DNA of 64,000 nt from positions 1 through 64,000 of the forward strand of contig JBFLYC010000002.1 of the NCBI GenBank assembly GCA_040756735.1. Direction: 5' to 3'. Positions 44,445 to 55,100 of this stretch are shown here, one piece after another. The first letter of the stretch is position 1; every line of letters begins with the position of its first letter. The notes beneath the pieces were generated by a model. That model was given only the letters and a program-made list of their open reading frames with translations, did no database searches and was not told the DNA's origin. The translations under genes were made by a program, and so were the position numbers. The stretch comes from JBFLYC01 sp040756735 (GTDB lineage Bacteria; Bacillota; DSM-16504; Desulfitibacterales; Desulfitibacteraceae).

Positions 44445-44651
44445 ATGTTTGGAATACTACCTATAGGTCCGTGGGAAATTATTTTGGTGTTGGCCATAGT
44501 ATTGATCATTTTTGGCCCTGGCAAACTGCCCCAGGTTGGCAAAATGTTTGGTAAAGCCATTGGAGAGTTTAGGAGTTCGGTGAATAAGAAAAGCGACGAA
44601 ACTGATGAGAACAAAGCAAAGGAAGATAAGGAAGATAAGCTAGAAAAGTAA
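44445..44651 (+). CDS. tatA: Second TatA/TatE subunit
   Basis: 68 residues, closely related to the first copy: MFGILPIGPWEIILVLAIVL, IIFGPGKLPQVGKMFGKAIG, then a shorter charged tail (ETDENKAKEDKEDKLEK) without the VKDVxDS heptads. AGGAG upstream. The two copies probably arose by duplication, with the MntA-HepT pair arriving between them. Confidence 0.92.
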   Translation: MFGILPIGPWEIILVLAIVLIIFGPGKLPQVGKMFGKAIGEFRSSVNKKSDETDENKAKEDKEDKLEK

Positions 44652-44816
44652 GCTGTAGGTAAAAAACTATATAGGTAGTGGAAAGAAAATTAGGGGAAGA
44701 GGGAAATAGCAGAGATTCCTGCAAGTAGTAAAAAAGTAGATGCTAAAATATCCTATTTGTATATGAGTATGAAACAAAATACCGTTAGGTTTAAATATTT
44801 TATGGGCAAACATGTT

Positions 44817-44842
44817 AATCCGGCCGGCAGGTCGGATTTTTT
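44817..44842 (+). terminator. Terminator after the second tatA
   Basis: AATCCGGCC (44817-44825), loop GGCA, GGTCGGATT (44830-44838), with a T run to 44842. Confidence 0.85.
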
Positions 44843-44901
44843 CTTTTTTCTGCTCCGGGTTTATCATGTAGTTAATCCGAGGCAGAAGGGAGGTGAAGTA
44901 A

Positions 44902-45129
44902 ATGCCGGTAATCAATACGCCTGTTAGTTCAGGATTGAAGCTGATGGTGCAGACTGGGATAGATGAGAAGGGCAACCCTGTTATCCGTTCCAGGAATTTC
45001 GCCAGGGTTAAGCCAGATGCATCTGACGAAGCAGTATATAATACTGCCGTAGTCCTGGGAAGCCTGCAGGAGCATCCTGTTGCAGCCGTCAGGAGAACTG
45101 CTGAAGTGGACCTGGTCTTTGAAGGCTAG
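44902..45129 (+). CDS. DUF1659 small protein
   Basis: 75 residues matching the DUF1659 pattern (SSGLKLMVQTGIDEKGNPV, RSRNFARVKPDASDEAVYN, VDLVFEG). The family is common in Firmicutes, nearly always next to a DUF2922 gene, as here; function unknown. AGGGAGGTG ribosome site 9 nt upstream. Confidence 0.88.
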   Translation: MPVINTPVSSGLKLMVQTGIDEKGNPVIRSRNFARVKPDASDEAVYNTAVVLGSLQEHPVAAVRRTAEVDLVFEG

Positions 45130-45201
45130 GCAGGGTTGGAAGGGCTGGCTTAACCAGCGGCCTTAGTGTAAGCGTCATAACAGAGGAGAGGGGGTGAGAA
45201 A

Positions 45202-45426
45202 ATGCCGGTTAAACGTTTGGAACTTCAGTTTTTTAACGAAGGCGGGACCAGAGTAACTTTTGGGTTGGCTGATCCCAAAGATAACCTGACTGATGGGGAA
45301 GTAAAATCTGCCATGGAGGCGATGTTAAGTCAGGGAGCTTTTACCAGCGCCAACGGGGACCTGGTGGCCATAGCTGGAGCCAGGCTTGTGAGCAGAGAGG
45401 TCAGCGAATTTGCTGTGACTGAGTAG
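45202..45426 (+). CDS. DUF2922 small protein
   Basis: 74 residues with the DUF2922 layout: RLELQFFNEGGTRVTFGLAD, NLTDGEVKSAMEAMLSQGAF and a strand with AIAGARLVSREVSEFAV. Partner of DUF1659 in conserved pairs; role unknown. GGAGAGGGGG site upstream. Confidence 0.88.
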   Translation: MPVKRLELQFFNEGGTRVTFGLADPKDNLTDGEVKSAMEAMLSQGAFTSANGDLVAIAGARLVSREVSEFAVTE

Positions 45427-45442
45427 TAAGGCAACAGCTGAA

Positions 45443-45555
45443 ATAAGTTGGGGACATTCCCCAATTCAGGAAGCAAGAAACATGAAGCAAGAGGCATGAA
45501 CAAATCCTGCTTCCTGCCTCATGCATCGTGCATCCTGTTGAAGAGGTGTGTCCCC
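45443..45555. repeat. Long imperfect inverted repeat
   Basis: Outer GGGGACA (near 45450) and TGTCCCC (near 45550), with an inner pair CAGGAAGCA/TGCTTCCTG and ATGC-rich dyads between. It looks like a small palindromic repeat element inserted between DUF2922 and YvrJ genes. Confidence 0.55.
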
Positions 45556-45586
45556 TGACCTTAATTACCTTAAGGAGGTGAAAAAA

Positions 45587-45733
45587 ATGGAAATGATTTT
45601 TACCCAGGTTGGAAACTTCGGCTTTCCTATGGTAGTTGCCATTTACCTGCTGGTGAGGGTGGAAAAGAAGCTTGATGAGCTCACCATAGCCATAAATGAC
45701 CTGGGAAAAGCGGTAGAAAAAAATACATTTTAA
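45587..45733 (+). CDS. YvrJ-family small membrane protein
   Basis: 48 residues: MEMIFTQVGNFGFPMVVAIYL is a membrane helix, then a conserved helical tail VRVEKKLDELTIAINDL. ATG 45587 has AAGGAGGTG 7 nt upstream; the longer reading from 45548 lies in the inverted repeat. YvrJ genes often accompany DUF1659/DUF2922 genes. Function unknown. Confidence 0.85.
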   Translation: MEMIFTQVGNFGFPMVVAIYLLVRVEKKLDELTIAINDLGKAVEKNTF

Positions 45734-45817
45734 GAGGGGTATTAGCCAAAAAAGGGTCTTGACTACGAACACATGTTTGGTTTAAAATAAGTTCCATGGA
45801 GGAGGTGTGGAAGGTTC

Positions 45818-46438
45818 ATGAAAAGGTGTAATTTAGAGGAAATCTGGCAGAAATTAAACTGTCTGCTGCCGGTTTATGATGAAAACGGTGGTAATATAAC
45901 CGAACTGCATTTGGAAGACGGTTCCGTGAAAACAGATCAAAGGAGAATGGCAAGTGTTTTAAAAGCCCTGGCCAAGCTGTTTGCAGTAGATATAGAGGCT
46001 GCAAGGAAAAACTATTCCAGGCTTGTGGGCAGGAAGAATTCAATGCCCATACCCTTGCACAGGGATCTGGTTTTAGTTCCTGTCAAGGCACGTAAGCCCC
46101 TGGGACGCGAAGACGGGGCATGGGGGTATCTAGTCATGGCAAAGGTTTTAGCCTATGAAAAACATCCGGAGATTGAGAATGCAACCAGAGTTGTTTTTGA
46201 GAGCGGGCAGAGCCTGGATGTCCTTCAGCTTCCTCAAAGCGTCAAGGCTATAATGGATGATGCCAAAATGATTAGAAATGCGTACACCCGTCTGCACCTT
46301 GTTGCCGCTGATTGGGATGATGACATGTTAAAGGAAGCAGCCTGCTTCTATGTACTGGTGCCCTACACTCAAAAGGGCAAGATAAAAGGTTTTGTTGGAG
46401 ATACCAGTCCAGTCCTGACCAATTTAAAATATGGATAA
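45818..46438 (+). CDS. Conserved protein, possibly ComK-like
   Basis: 206 residues, soluble, no signal peptide. The stretch GRKNSMPIPLHRDLVLVPVKA, then GAWGYLVMAKVL and VVFESGQSLDVLQLPQSVKAI resembles the order of conserved segments in ComK-type competence regulators (basic patch, I-P/L-P-x, W-x-x-Y, F-x-x-G-x-x-L). The similarity is by eye and partial, so the role is open. GGAGG lies upstream. It is followed by two terminators. Confidence 0.4.
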   Translation: MKRCNLEEIWQKLNCLLPVYDENGGNITELHLEDGSVKTDQRRMASVLKALAKLFAVDIEAARKNYSRLVGRKNSMPIPLHRDLVLVPVKARKPLGREDGAWGYLVMAKVLAYEKHPEIENATRVVFESGQSLDVLQLPQSVKAIMDDAKMIRNAYTRLHLVAADWDDDMLKEAACFYVLVPYTQKGKIKGFVGDTSPVLTNLKYG

Positions 46439-46445
46439 GTCCTCT

Positions 46446-46517
46446 GGCATAGAGTCCTGGTTGCAGAACTCTATGCTGGATTTTAATAGATTAACGGGGT
46501 TCTATACCCCGTTATTT
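46446..46517 (+). terminator. Two consecutive terminators
   Basis: First stem GCATAGAGT/ACTCTATGC (46447-46476) followed by TTTT; second stem AACGGGG (46493-46499) with CCCCGTT (46507-46513) followed by an AT-rich T stretch. Confidence 0.8.
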
Positions 46518-46670
46518 ATTTGGCAACATTCGATGTTCCTGTGTACCTGTGACAATGGAACAGCCGTCGGGACTGCACTAAACCCCTATTTTTTTTTCGA
46601 TTTTTTCAATAACTGCTTTAAATTCTGGAGCTTTGTCTGTTTGGAGGAAGCTGATGTTTAAAACCGCTAT

Positions 46671-47055
46671 CTACACGGCACATTTTGTGCATGTCTTCAG
46701 AAGTTCAATGCCAAGCCAGGCATCACCCTTAATTGGCTCATAGCAGTCATGAATGACCCTTTCATAGCTTTTGACAAGCTTGAGAGCCATTTGCGCCATC
46801 TCTATGGGTATGCACACAGCTTTTTCTTTGGCGCTAGGTTCTCTGGCAATAACCTTTTTGTATGCCGCAATGTCCTCTTTTCCGAGGGTTTAGAATCTTT
46901 CCGAGGCTTTTTCTGATTCCTCAGCCAGCTTTTTTAAGGATGTTTCTCGTAATCTGGGCGTTTTTTCAAGGTTACCTTGGCTGCAAGACCCAGGAGCGAG
47001 GCCCCCAGGGAACCTGTTACGGAAAGTGAGGAGCCGGCGCCTGCTGGGACAGCCA
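46671..47055 (-). pseudogene. Cyclodeaminase/cyclohydrolase (FTCD_C) remnant
   Basis: Minus-strand pieces: SVTGSLGASLLGLAAKVTLKK (N-terminal glycine-rich segment), a frameshift near 46945, LAEESEKASERF, an in-frame stop, DIAAYKKVIAREPSAKEKAV, then PIEMAQMALKLVKSYERVI and YEPIKGDAWLGIELLK, ending near 46671. This follows the FTCD_C family (formimidotetrahydrofolate or methenyl-THF cyclases). Its 5' end runs into the GC-rich minisatellite. Clearly dead. Confidence 0.75.
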
Positions 47056-47510
47056 GTACGCCACGGGTACGCCACGGGTACGCTACGGGGACGGTTCCAT
47101 CGTCTCCCCTTCGGACCTTCGCTGCGCGGACGCCACGGGGACGGTTCCATNNNNNNNNNNNNNNNNNNNNNNNNNNNNNNNNNNNNNNNNNNNNNNNNNN
47201 NNNNNNNNNNNNNNNNNNNNNNNNNNNNNNNNNNNNNNNNNNNNNNNNNNCCCTTCGGACCTTCGCTGCGCGGACGCCACGGGGACGGTTCCATCGTCTT
47301 CCCTTCGGACCTTCGCTGCGCGGACGCCACGGGGACGGTTCCATCGTCTTCCCTTCGGACGCCACGGGGACGGTTCCATCGTCTTCCCTTCGGACCTTCG
47401 CTGCGCGGACGCCACGGGGACGGTTCCATCGTCTTCCCTTCGGACCTTCGCTGCGCTACGGTGACGCTCGAACCGTCCCCATGGCTCCCTCCCATGGCTC
47501 CCTCCCATGG
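47056..47510 (+). repeat. GC-rich 50-bp minisatellite containing an N gap
   Basis: Units start CCCTTCGGACCTTCGCTGCG and continue GGACGCCACGGGGACGGTTC, ending ATCGTCTT. After the gap there are units at 47251 and 47301, a shortened one at 47351 (35 bp), a full one at 47386 and a partial at 47436. Short ACGCCACGGGT repeats precede. Open frames across it are artefacts of the repeat and the Ns. Confidence 0.85.
47151..47250. other. Assembly gap (100 N)
   Basis: Exactly 100 N inside the minisatellite. The 44 bases before the gap (47107-47150) equal the first 44 after it (47251-47294), so the true distance and unit number are unknown. Confidence 0.95.
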
Positions 47511-47615
47511 CTCCCTCAACAATAAAAAGCCCGTAAAGATGGTTAAGGTCTCGTTGTTGGCTGCCGATAATATAAATAGATAATATAAATATAATTCACT
47601 TTTGGGGGAGCATCT
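47511..47615 (+). promoter_or_regulatory. Upstream region of the surface-protein operon
   Basis: About 100 bp, AT-rich from 47560 on, ending in GGGGGAG 6-7 nt before ATG 47616. A promoter must lie here or in the minisatellite; no clear -35/-10 pair is visible. Confidence 0.4.
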
Positions 47616-49118
47616 ATGGCATTCAGAAACAAAACTAATTTAAGGTTTTTACTTGTTGCATATATGGTACTTATGTTTTTAATGCTTTCTTTTTCCGTGT
47701 CTGCATTGGGAGAAGAAGAACCTTTAGAAGAACCTTTAGAAGAACCTTCGAACGATCCGTCAGAAGAAATAGGAGTGATTGTCAAGTCAGTATATCCCTC
47801 AGGAGAGGGCCTTTGGTTTGATGAGAAAAGCCTCTGTCCTCAGGCTATAGAAGGGGTTATGCGCTATTTTTTGAAAGTAACCTTTGAGGATGCGGATAAT
47901 AAGCTAAGCTTTAATGACGACGGAGGTCTTGGATGCCTTAAGAATTCAAGAATATTCCCCAGAGGTTCAGGGGACCTTTCTTTTATTGATACGGACTTCT
48001 TGGCTTTTATAGAGGGCCTGGAGGATGATCTGAGAAGGCAATTTATTGACAGTTTTATATTTGTAAAGGCCCCTGAAGCAGGGGAAGCCTACTTGTTTAT
48101 CCCCATTAAGCTGCTAAGTTCACATACTGTCTATGAGGTGATGATTAACCCCAATATAGTGTATCTTGCAGAGGATGACGAAGAGGAATCTGGAAGTATG
48201 ATAGGCAATTATCCCATCTTATGGTCCTTTACTACCATGGCCAGGCCGATAGTATCCAGGATTTCTCCTGCAAGTGTGACCGAGTGGTATGATGGAAACA
48301 GGCCTATCTATATTTATGGTGATTTCTTTTACGGCCCCAATGTAGATGTGTATTTTGAGGGGACAAGGGCCGACTGGGTGCAGCTGATAGAGCCTGATAC
48401 GGGGCCGCCTTATTTAGAGGTCTACCTGCCCACAGGCAGCAGCAGGCTGAAACCCGGTATGTACAGTGTAATTGTGACTAACAGCATGCACCATGAATAT
48501 TTGGCTTACAGTTCTTTTAGTGTGGTTCCGGAGGGCCTTTATTATCCCAAGAATGAGTATTGGCTGATAAATGAACTAAGTGAAGGAAGGGTTCTTGGCG
48601 ACAGGATATTCAGTGAAAACACCCTTTACCTGAATGCAAGGCACAGCAATACAGGGTACCTCGAGTTTAATATGGATGATGTCATGGGAAATGATGCATG
48701 GGTTAGGAAAATTTACTTTGAGGGCAGCAGATGGGATGCCATTGGGCAATTAAAGACCATTTCCCGCCGGGCAGACATTACTGTTTATGGGCTGGCTGCA
48801 GAGGGCGGCTCTGCAGGCGGCGAGGTGGTTGTTAAGCTTGGCAGGGTGGAGCCCCAGGTACAGCAGCAGCTTCTCTCCAGGCTTCATGGATACAGCGTGA
48901 AATCAGAACTTATACAGGTAACAGGCACAAACTTTAAGGCAGATATGTTCCTGATCAAGATACCTTATACAAACAGCAACGGCACAGACCTCAAGGTACT
49001 GCGTTATGATGAGGAACAGCGGCGCTGGCTGGGGGTTGAAATCTATACGGTAGTGTTGTCAGACAGAAGTGTGCAGGTTCTTAGTTCAAAGCCAGGCATC
49101 TTTGTGGTTGTAGAGTAA
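47616..49118 (+). CDS. Exported IPT/TIG-domain protein
   Basis: 500 residues. Signal peptide at 1-32 (LRFLLVAYMVLMFLMLSFSVSA), an acidic repeat (EEPLEEPLEEPSNDPSEE), an Ig-like/big-4-type N-terminal part, one IPT/TIG domain at about 210-300 (VSRISPASVTEW, IYIYGDFFYGPNVDVYF) and a C-terminal module with LKVLRYDEEQRRWLG that resembles the end of the next protein. Probably an outer-surface structural or assembly protein. First gene of a tightly packed set; the next begins 15 nt later. Confidence 0.75.
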   Translation: MAFRNKTNLRFLLVAYMVLMFLMLSFSVSALGEEEPLEEPLEEPSNDPSEEIGVIVKSVYPSGEGLWFDEKSLCPQAIEGVMRYFLKVTFEDADNKLSFNDDGGLGCLKNSRIFPRGSGDLSFIDTDFLAFIEGLEDDLRRQFIDSFIFVKAPEAGEAYLFIPIKLLSSHTVYEVMINPNIVYLAEDDEEESGSMIGNYPILWSFTTMARPIVSRISPASVTEWYDGNRPIYIYGDFFYGPNVDVYFEGTRADWVQLIEPDTGPPYLEVYLPTGSSRLKPGMYSVIVTNSMHHEYLAYSSFSVVPEGLYYPKNEYWLINELSEGRVLGDRIFSENTLYLNARHSNTGYLEFNMDDVMGNDAWVRKIYFEGSRWDAIGQLKTISRRADITVYGLAAEGGSAGGEVVVKLGRVEPQVQQQLLSRLHGYSVKSELIQVTGTNFKADMFLIKIPYTNSNGTDLKVLRYDEEQRRWLGVEIYTVVLSDRSVQVLSSKPGIFVVVE

Positions 49119-49133
49119 AGGGGGCGCGAGGGG

Positions 49134-52100
49134 ATGAAAAAAACAATCAACAAGGTTACAGCATATTTATTGGTGTTTACGCTGTTGCTGAATTTATTCC
49201 CTGTGGGATTTAACCGGGTTAATGCTTTTGACCCGGCAGCCTACAAGGTGACCGATATCATCATGGGTAAAACTTATGACCGCAACAGAAACCTGTCAAA
49301 GATGTATATTACGGTCCTGGGAGAATACCTGGCGGACGCTGAGATAGGCATTATTAATTATGCAGGTGGTTTTGTTGATCTGGCTCCTTACCGCAAGGTA
49401 AACCTGAATGGGGTACAGCAGTTTGAGCTTGATGAAGGGATCATGGGGCAGCACCTGCGCATTGGCACTAAAACCATCCCCATTGATGAGGGCAGCATGC
49501 CTACCATGACAGGTATCACCAGGCGGGTTGCTTTAGGGGACACTCTGGTAATCACAGGAAGCAACCTTAGATCAGTTATGGAACAAGCCTACGTTGAAGC
49601 AAGGTACGGCAGGGGCGGCGCTTATTCTTCTTTTGATCCATCCCTGTTTGATAATAATAAGATTGTAAGTATACCTAACATGACTGGAGAAGTGGGGCTG
49701 CAGGATGTGGTTTTCACCAGGGAGACAGTGACTGCTCCAATCAAGTTTAATGAGCTTAATGAGAATACTGTACAGATTCGCATCAATTATACTTACATAG
49801 ATCAATTCAGGTTAATTGAGGAACTGCACATACCGGATTTGGAGATGTTTCCAAACCGGGGCGAGAAGGGTGAAACAGTGTATTTTCGAGCGCCCAACCT
49901 GGATGAATATGACGTGTTTTTCCTGCAGCAGATTGACGGCACTGACCCTTATACAAACAGCAACAGGGGGCTGAATACTACTTATGCTCCCAATGCCGAC
50001 GGTTTTCTTGACATCCTTACCGTCCAGGCGCCAGATATTGAGCTTGGTGAGTATTATGTTGTTATTACTAATAAAATCTCACCGGGCAAGGACCCCATGC
50101 GGGAAGTTGTCAAGGAATTGGTGGTGAGGATTGACAACAATGATCCGGCATCTGACCCTGAAAAGTTCACCATTATAGATGGAAAGAAAAAGGCCAGGGT
50201 TTTAAATATTCAGCCCAATGAAGGCTCTGATTCAGGCGCTCCGGCGGAGGTTTCCGGCTTGTTTGTGGGCAGCCTTAATGTTGACGGATTTAAGTTTGCC
50301 GGAAGTTCAAGCCCGGTCTTTGGCGGTATTGGGGACGAAATCTTAAGTATTGAGTATGGTGAGGCTGGAGGGGATGTCATTGGCCATTACATGGGCAGTG
50401 TTGAAATAGCCTATATCAAGAAAACAGTGAAAATTATTATTGGCAACAGGGCTACTTTTACAGAAGAACCCATCCTGGATGACCTGGATAAGTTTCAGAT
50501 TTTAACTCCCCAGGTTACTGATGCTGATACAAATCCTGTCAAGGATGTGGTTGCAGAGATTGAGACAGTGCTGTACCAGAAGGGCAGCGACAAAAAATAC
50601 ATTTTCAAGGAAAGAGCAGTATTAGAGAAGGGGTATACTTATGTAGTCAGCCGGGTGCAGCCGGTGGTAAATACGGTAGTTCCCCAAAAAATTCAGGTCA
50701 GGGAAGTGGGCGGCAAATACCTGGTTACTGATGAGAGAATGGCAGTGATCTACGGTAAAGACTTTTTCATCAACAGGTTTGAAAAAGATGGAAAGACTGT
50801 GGTGCGCTATCCCATCGTACGCCTGGGTAATGTGAGATTAGATAAGAATAATCCGGAAACTGCCAACCTCAAGCTGTTTGTCCTTGACGCCAATGGCAAC
50901 ATTTTGGATGGGTCAAGGGGAAATGACCTTGGTGTAAAAATCATAGTCTACATACCGGCTGGGACTGAAGTCAGCAATCTTGGCAAGGCTCCTGCCGGGG
51001 TGATTAACCCTGTGCGAAATTCTGAGGCAGAAGGTTTAAGTCATAGTGTGCCTGATTTGATTGAATTTGTAAAGGTTGAAGAATCTAAGGTGCCGGTAAT
51101 TGAGAGTGTAACCCCGCATATTGTTGCAGAAGCCGGGGGAGAAACCATAACTGTTTTGGGAAGCAATTTTCAAGGGGGCGTACGGGTTTTCCTGGATGGC
51201 AAAGAGATTGTTGGAGTAACTCGTTCAGGAGACGGCAGAGTCTTGACATTCACTGCTCCGCCCGGCAGGGAAGGAGAGACCCAGCTGCAGGTGATGAATC
51301 CTGAAGGGGGTATTGCCACCTGGCCTTTTATCTATGTGAAGACTTATACTGAGCCGAATCTTGCGGATTTTGCCCCCAAGTCAGGAACTGCAGGCACCCT
51401 GGTAGTTATCCGTGGGCACAACTTTTTGAAGGCTGACCCCACATCCCAGCTGGATCCGGAGATGCCTTCAATTTGGGAGACATACAAGTTGTTGGGAACC
51501 AGGGTTTTTCTTGGGGGAGTGGATGTAAATGACTACAATATTCATCCGGACCATAAGGGTGTAATTTTTAATCCATACAATGCTCCGGTGGATGACCTGC
51601 TGTTAAGGATTGAAAATGAGAAATTGGTGGTGGCCCCTTATTATCATAGTGTGGTTCTGGTGGATAATATCCCGGGAGAAAGTGTGCCCAACTACTATAC
51701 CCTGGATGTGGATGCTCAGGGCAGGGCAATTCTTTTTGACGGCAGGTTAAACAGGTATATTATCAAACTAAATGAATCTAAAACAGGTTTAGTAGCGGAC
51801 AAGGAAGGGGCAGGGGTCTTTGAGCTGGAAGTCGATGAGGGCAGGCTGCTTATCAAGGAGATAGCTTCAGGCTTGGTCCATGCTGAACTTTCCCTGAAAA
51901 CAGCCTATAAAGTGGATGAAAACAACAGGATCGTGGGCAACAGGGTAAAAGTTGTGGACAGCACTACTATTTATTTTGTAGTGCCTGCCATGCCTGCAGA
52001 CGGCTACTATGACCTTTCCATTGTAAATCCGGATACTCAAAAGTCCAGTAAGACAGGCGCCAACGGATTTTTCTATTACAGCAGGCCCCTGTCAAATCCT

Positions 52101-55100
52101 AAAATCCTGGCCATAGAGCCTGCACAGGGTTCCACTGCCGGAGGCTATGACATTGAAATTTTCGGGGAAGATTTTGAGGACAGTGGGGGTAAAAAGACCA
52201 GGGTATTCATCAACGGCCAGGAAATTGGAGCCGCCGATACCATTGTCAGTATTAACGGAAAGAAAATTACGGTCAGGGTGCCCGCCTACCCGGGCGACCT
52301 GGTTAAGGATAAAGGTACCGACAGGCTGACGGTACCGGTAGTTGTAGTAAACCCAGATGGAGCCAGCGACAGTAAAGCAGATGGTTTTACCTATATAGTG
52401 CCTTTCAGCCATCCTATTATTAATTATATTACTCCTGCAGAGGGCAGTGCTGCAGGGGGGGAAATCGTGGAAATATTGGGTTCTGACTTTCGTTTGGGAG
52501 AGGGCGGCGAATTTCCTTATGTGTACTTTGGCAGGGAAAGGGCTATTGTGACCGAGTATTCCAGGAATTACCTGAAGGTGATCACACCTCCCGGACAGGA
52601 AGGTTTAACAGAAGTTTATGTTTTAAACTTTGATTCAGGTATTTCTAATAAAGTATCCTTCAGGTACACTTCATCCAACCCCAAGATTACCATGATAAAT
52701 CCAGATGTGGGCAGAAGGCAGGGCAAGGACAGGGTGGATATCCTGGGCAGCGGTTTTGTCCAGGGCCTGGTCAATATTTATGGCCTGGATAAAGACGGTG
52801 ATTTGCAGATAACTGGAGAGTACATAGTGCCGGTGCGTTTTGGAGGCATTACCAATAGAGACATCCCCAGGGCGCAGCCCAATTCCGGCCGTATTGACAG
52901 CGGCAGGACCACCGTTAATCTTGCGGGCGGGCTGCAGGTTATTTATGACGGGATTGAAGGCAAAGTTCATGTGAGCATAACTGAACTAGGCAAAACCTAT
53001 GCCGGAAGCTTTGACTATGAAGATATTGTGGTATATATTCCGGCAGATCTGTTGACGGATGCATCAGGGGCTGGTTATGAGGGTTATGAATTAATTCGCC
53101 TGGAGGTTAATGATAAAAGGCTTATTGTGGACAGGGGATATGCCCCTGAGGTAGTCTTTATCAGCTCAGCCCAGCTAAGGGTAAGAACACCGTCTTATTA
53201 TACTGTCGGGACTGTTGAAGTCATGCTCTTTAACCCTGACGGAGGGGAAGCCAGGAGCGCTTTTACTTACCTTAATCCGGACAGCAAACCATATATTACC
53301 AACATAACCAAAGACGGCAGACTTCCTGAGGAACAAAAAATCGGGGGGCAGGATGTCAAAGCGCTTTACCTGGACTACAGGGGAGGAAATATTGTCAGCA
53401 TTCTTGGTTTTGATTTTAGAGAAAATGCTAAAATACAGATTTCCGATATAATGACAATTCAACCCAAGGATATTACATACGCACTGCCGGGCAGGCTTAC
53501 TTTCAGGATGCCTGCAGTGGCAGAAAAAGAGCTGGATAAGCTGCACAGGGTTATAGTAATCAATGAAGACGGGGGAGCGGCTTATTCTGACGAGGTCCAG
53601 CCAAAACCCATCTATCTGGTTTTTGTTAAAGGGGAGTCTGCCCCTGCCATTGAGCAGCTTGAGCCTGCAAGGGGACCTGCCAAGGGAGGCGCTGAGGTAA
53701 TCATCAGGGGCAGGGATTTCAGGGAGAATCCCCAGGTCTTCTTTGGAGAGGTACAAGTTCCATCTCAGAATGTGCTTAGGATTGACTACAGGACTATCAT
53801 GGTTGTTACACCTCCGGGAGAGCCAGGACCTGTTGAGGTCAGGGTGGAAAACATGGACGGCTCTATATCCATACCCAGCGCATTTTTTACTTACATCAGC
53901 AGCCCGACCATCACTGCAGTGGTAGACCCCAGGGATCCCGGGGAAACCAGGGTCATAGAGACCATATCAGTGGAAGGGGGCCAGGAAATCAAGCTTAAGG
54001 GCGCCGGTTTCATGGTTGGAGCCAGGGTTATTTTTGACCCTAAAGTGAGGCCATTAGAGTCTGGGGAAACTGAAGCACATAAAAATGTGATCTATGTGGA
54101 CGGCATTGCGCGCATGCTCATTGGGGGCACTGACGGGCTAAATATTACTGTGGTAAATTCTGAAACCATTCTGGTAAAAACCCCCAAGGGCCGGCTGGGC
54201 AGCAGCGGGCTAATGATAGTAAACACTGACGGGGGCGCCAGCGGCATTTATGGAAGCCTGACATACAACCTTCCGGAACTTGATGCTCCTGGCAATGTGG
54301 TGGCTGAACTAGTCTTTAACCGCTACATCAGAATACACTGGCAGGGAGTGGAAGGGGCATCAGAATATGAGGTTTTTATGGAGGAAGATGGAAAACCGGC
54401 AGGTTTTGCGGGCGCTACTCAACTAACCAGTTACTTTTTCGGCAATCTTAAACCCAGGACCACCTACCGGTTTGTGATTAAGGCTGTTGGCAATTTTGGC
54501 TCATCCAGGCCTTCAGCTGAAAGCAATATGGTTAGAACGGGAAGCAGTGTCGGCCCTCCGGATATTGATGGCGCTCTCAATGAAAACACCCAGATGAGCA
54601 AGAATGGGGATAGGGCATCTGTCTATATTGGCGCCGATGATTTCCATGGGGATACCATTACTGTGGACCTGATGCGGGGTACCCTGGCAGGCAGCAAGGA
54701 GGTTGTGGTGAGCATACCGGCTTCTGTGGCTGCAAGCAGCGTGGCCGGCGATATTGTAATACTCGGCAGGGATTTTATGATCAGGTTTAACCCAGGCGTA
54801 TTCAATAACTCCTTTTTGAGCAGCAACAGCGGGAGGGCCGATGCAGGGGTTCAATTGAAGGTTTCTCCCCTGGCGGGTAATCCTGATGCAGCGGGTTTTA
54901 ACTCCCTGTCTGCCCCGTATGTTCTAGAGGCCAGCGCTTTTGTAGGAAAACAGAGTATGGAAATAGACTATCTGAGGTCCTTTATCCAGGTGACCCTGGA
55001 TTACGATCAGAATAAAGCTGATATGCGCAGGCTTAACCAGATGAGCCTGTATAGGTATGATGAGCAAAAGGGTTCCTGGGAGCCTACAACGTACAGCATT

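Noticed and set aside
47251..47480. Repeated units resembling a CRISPR or a coding repeat
   Set aside because: Head-to-tail 50-bp units with no spacers; long frames through them depend on the repeat composition and on Ns, in several frames at once.
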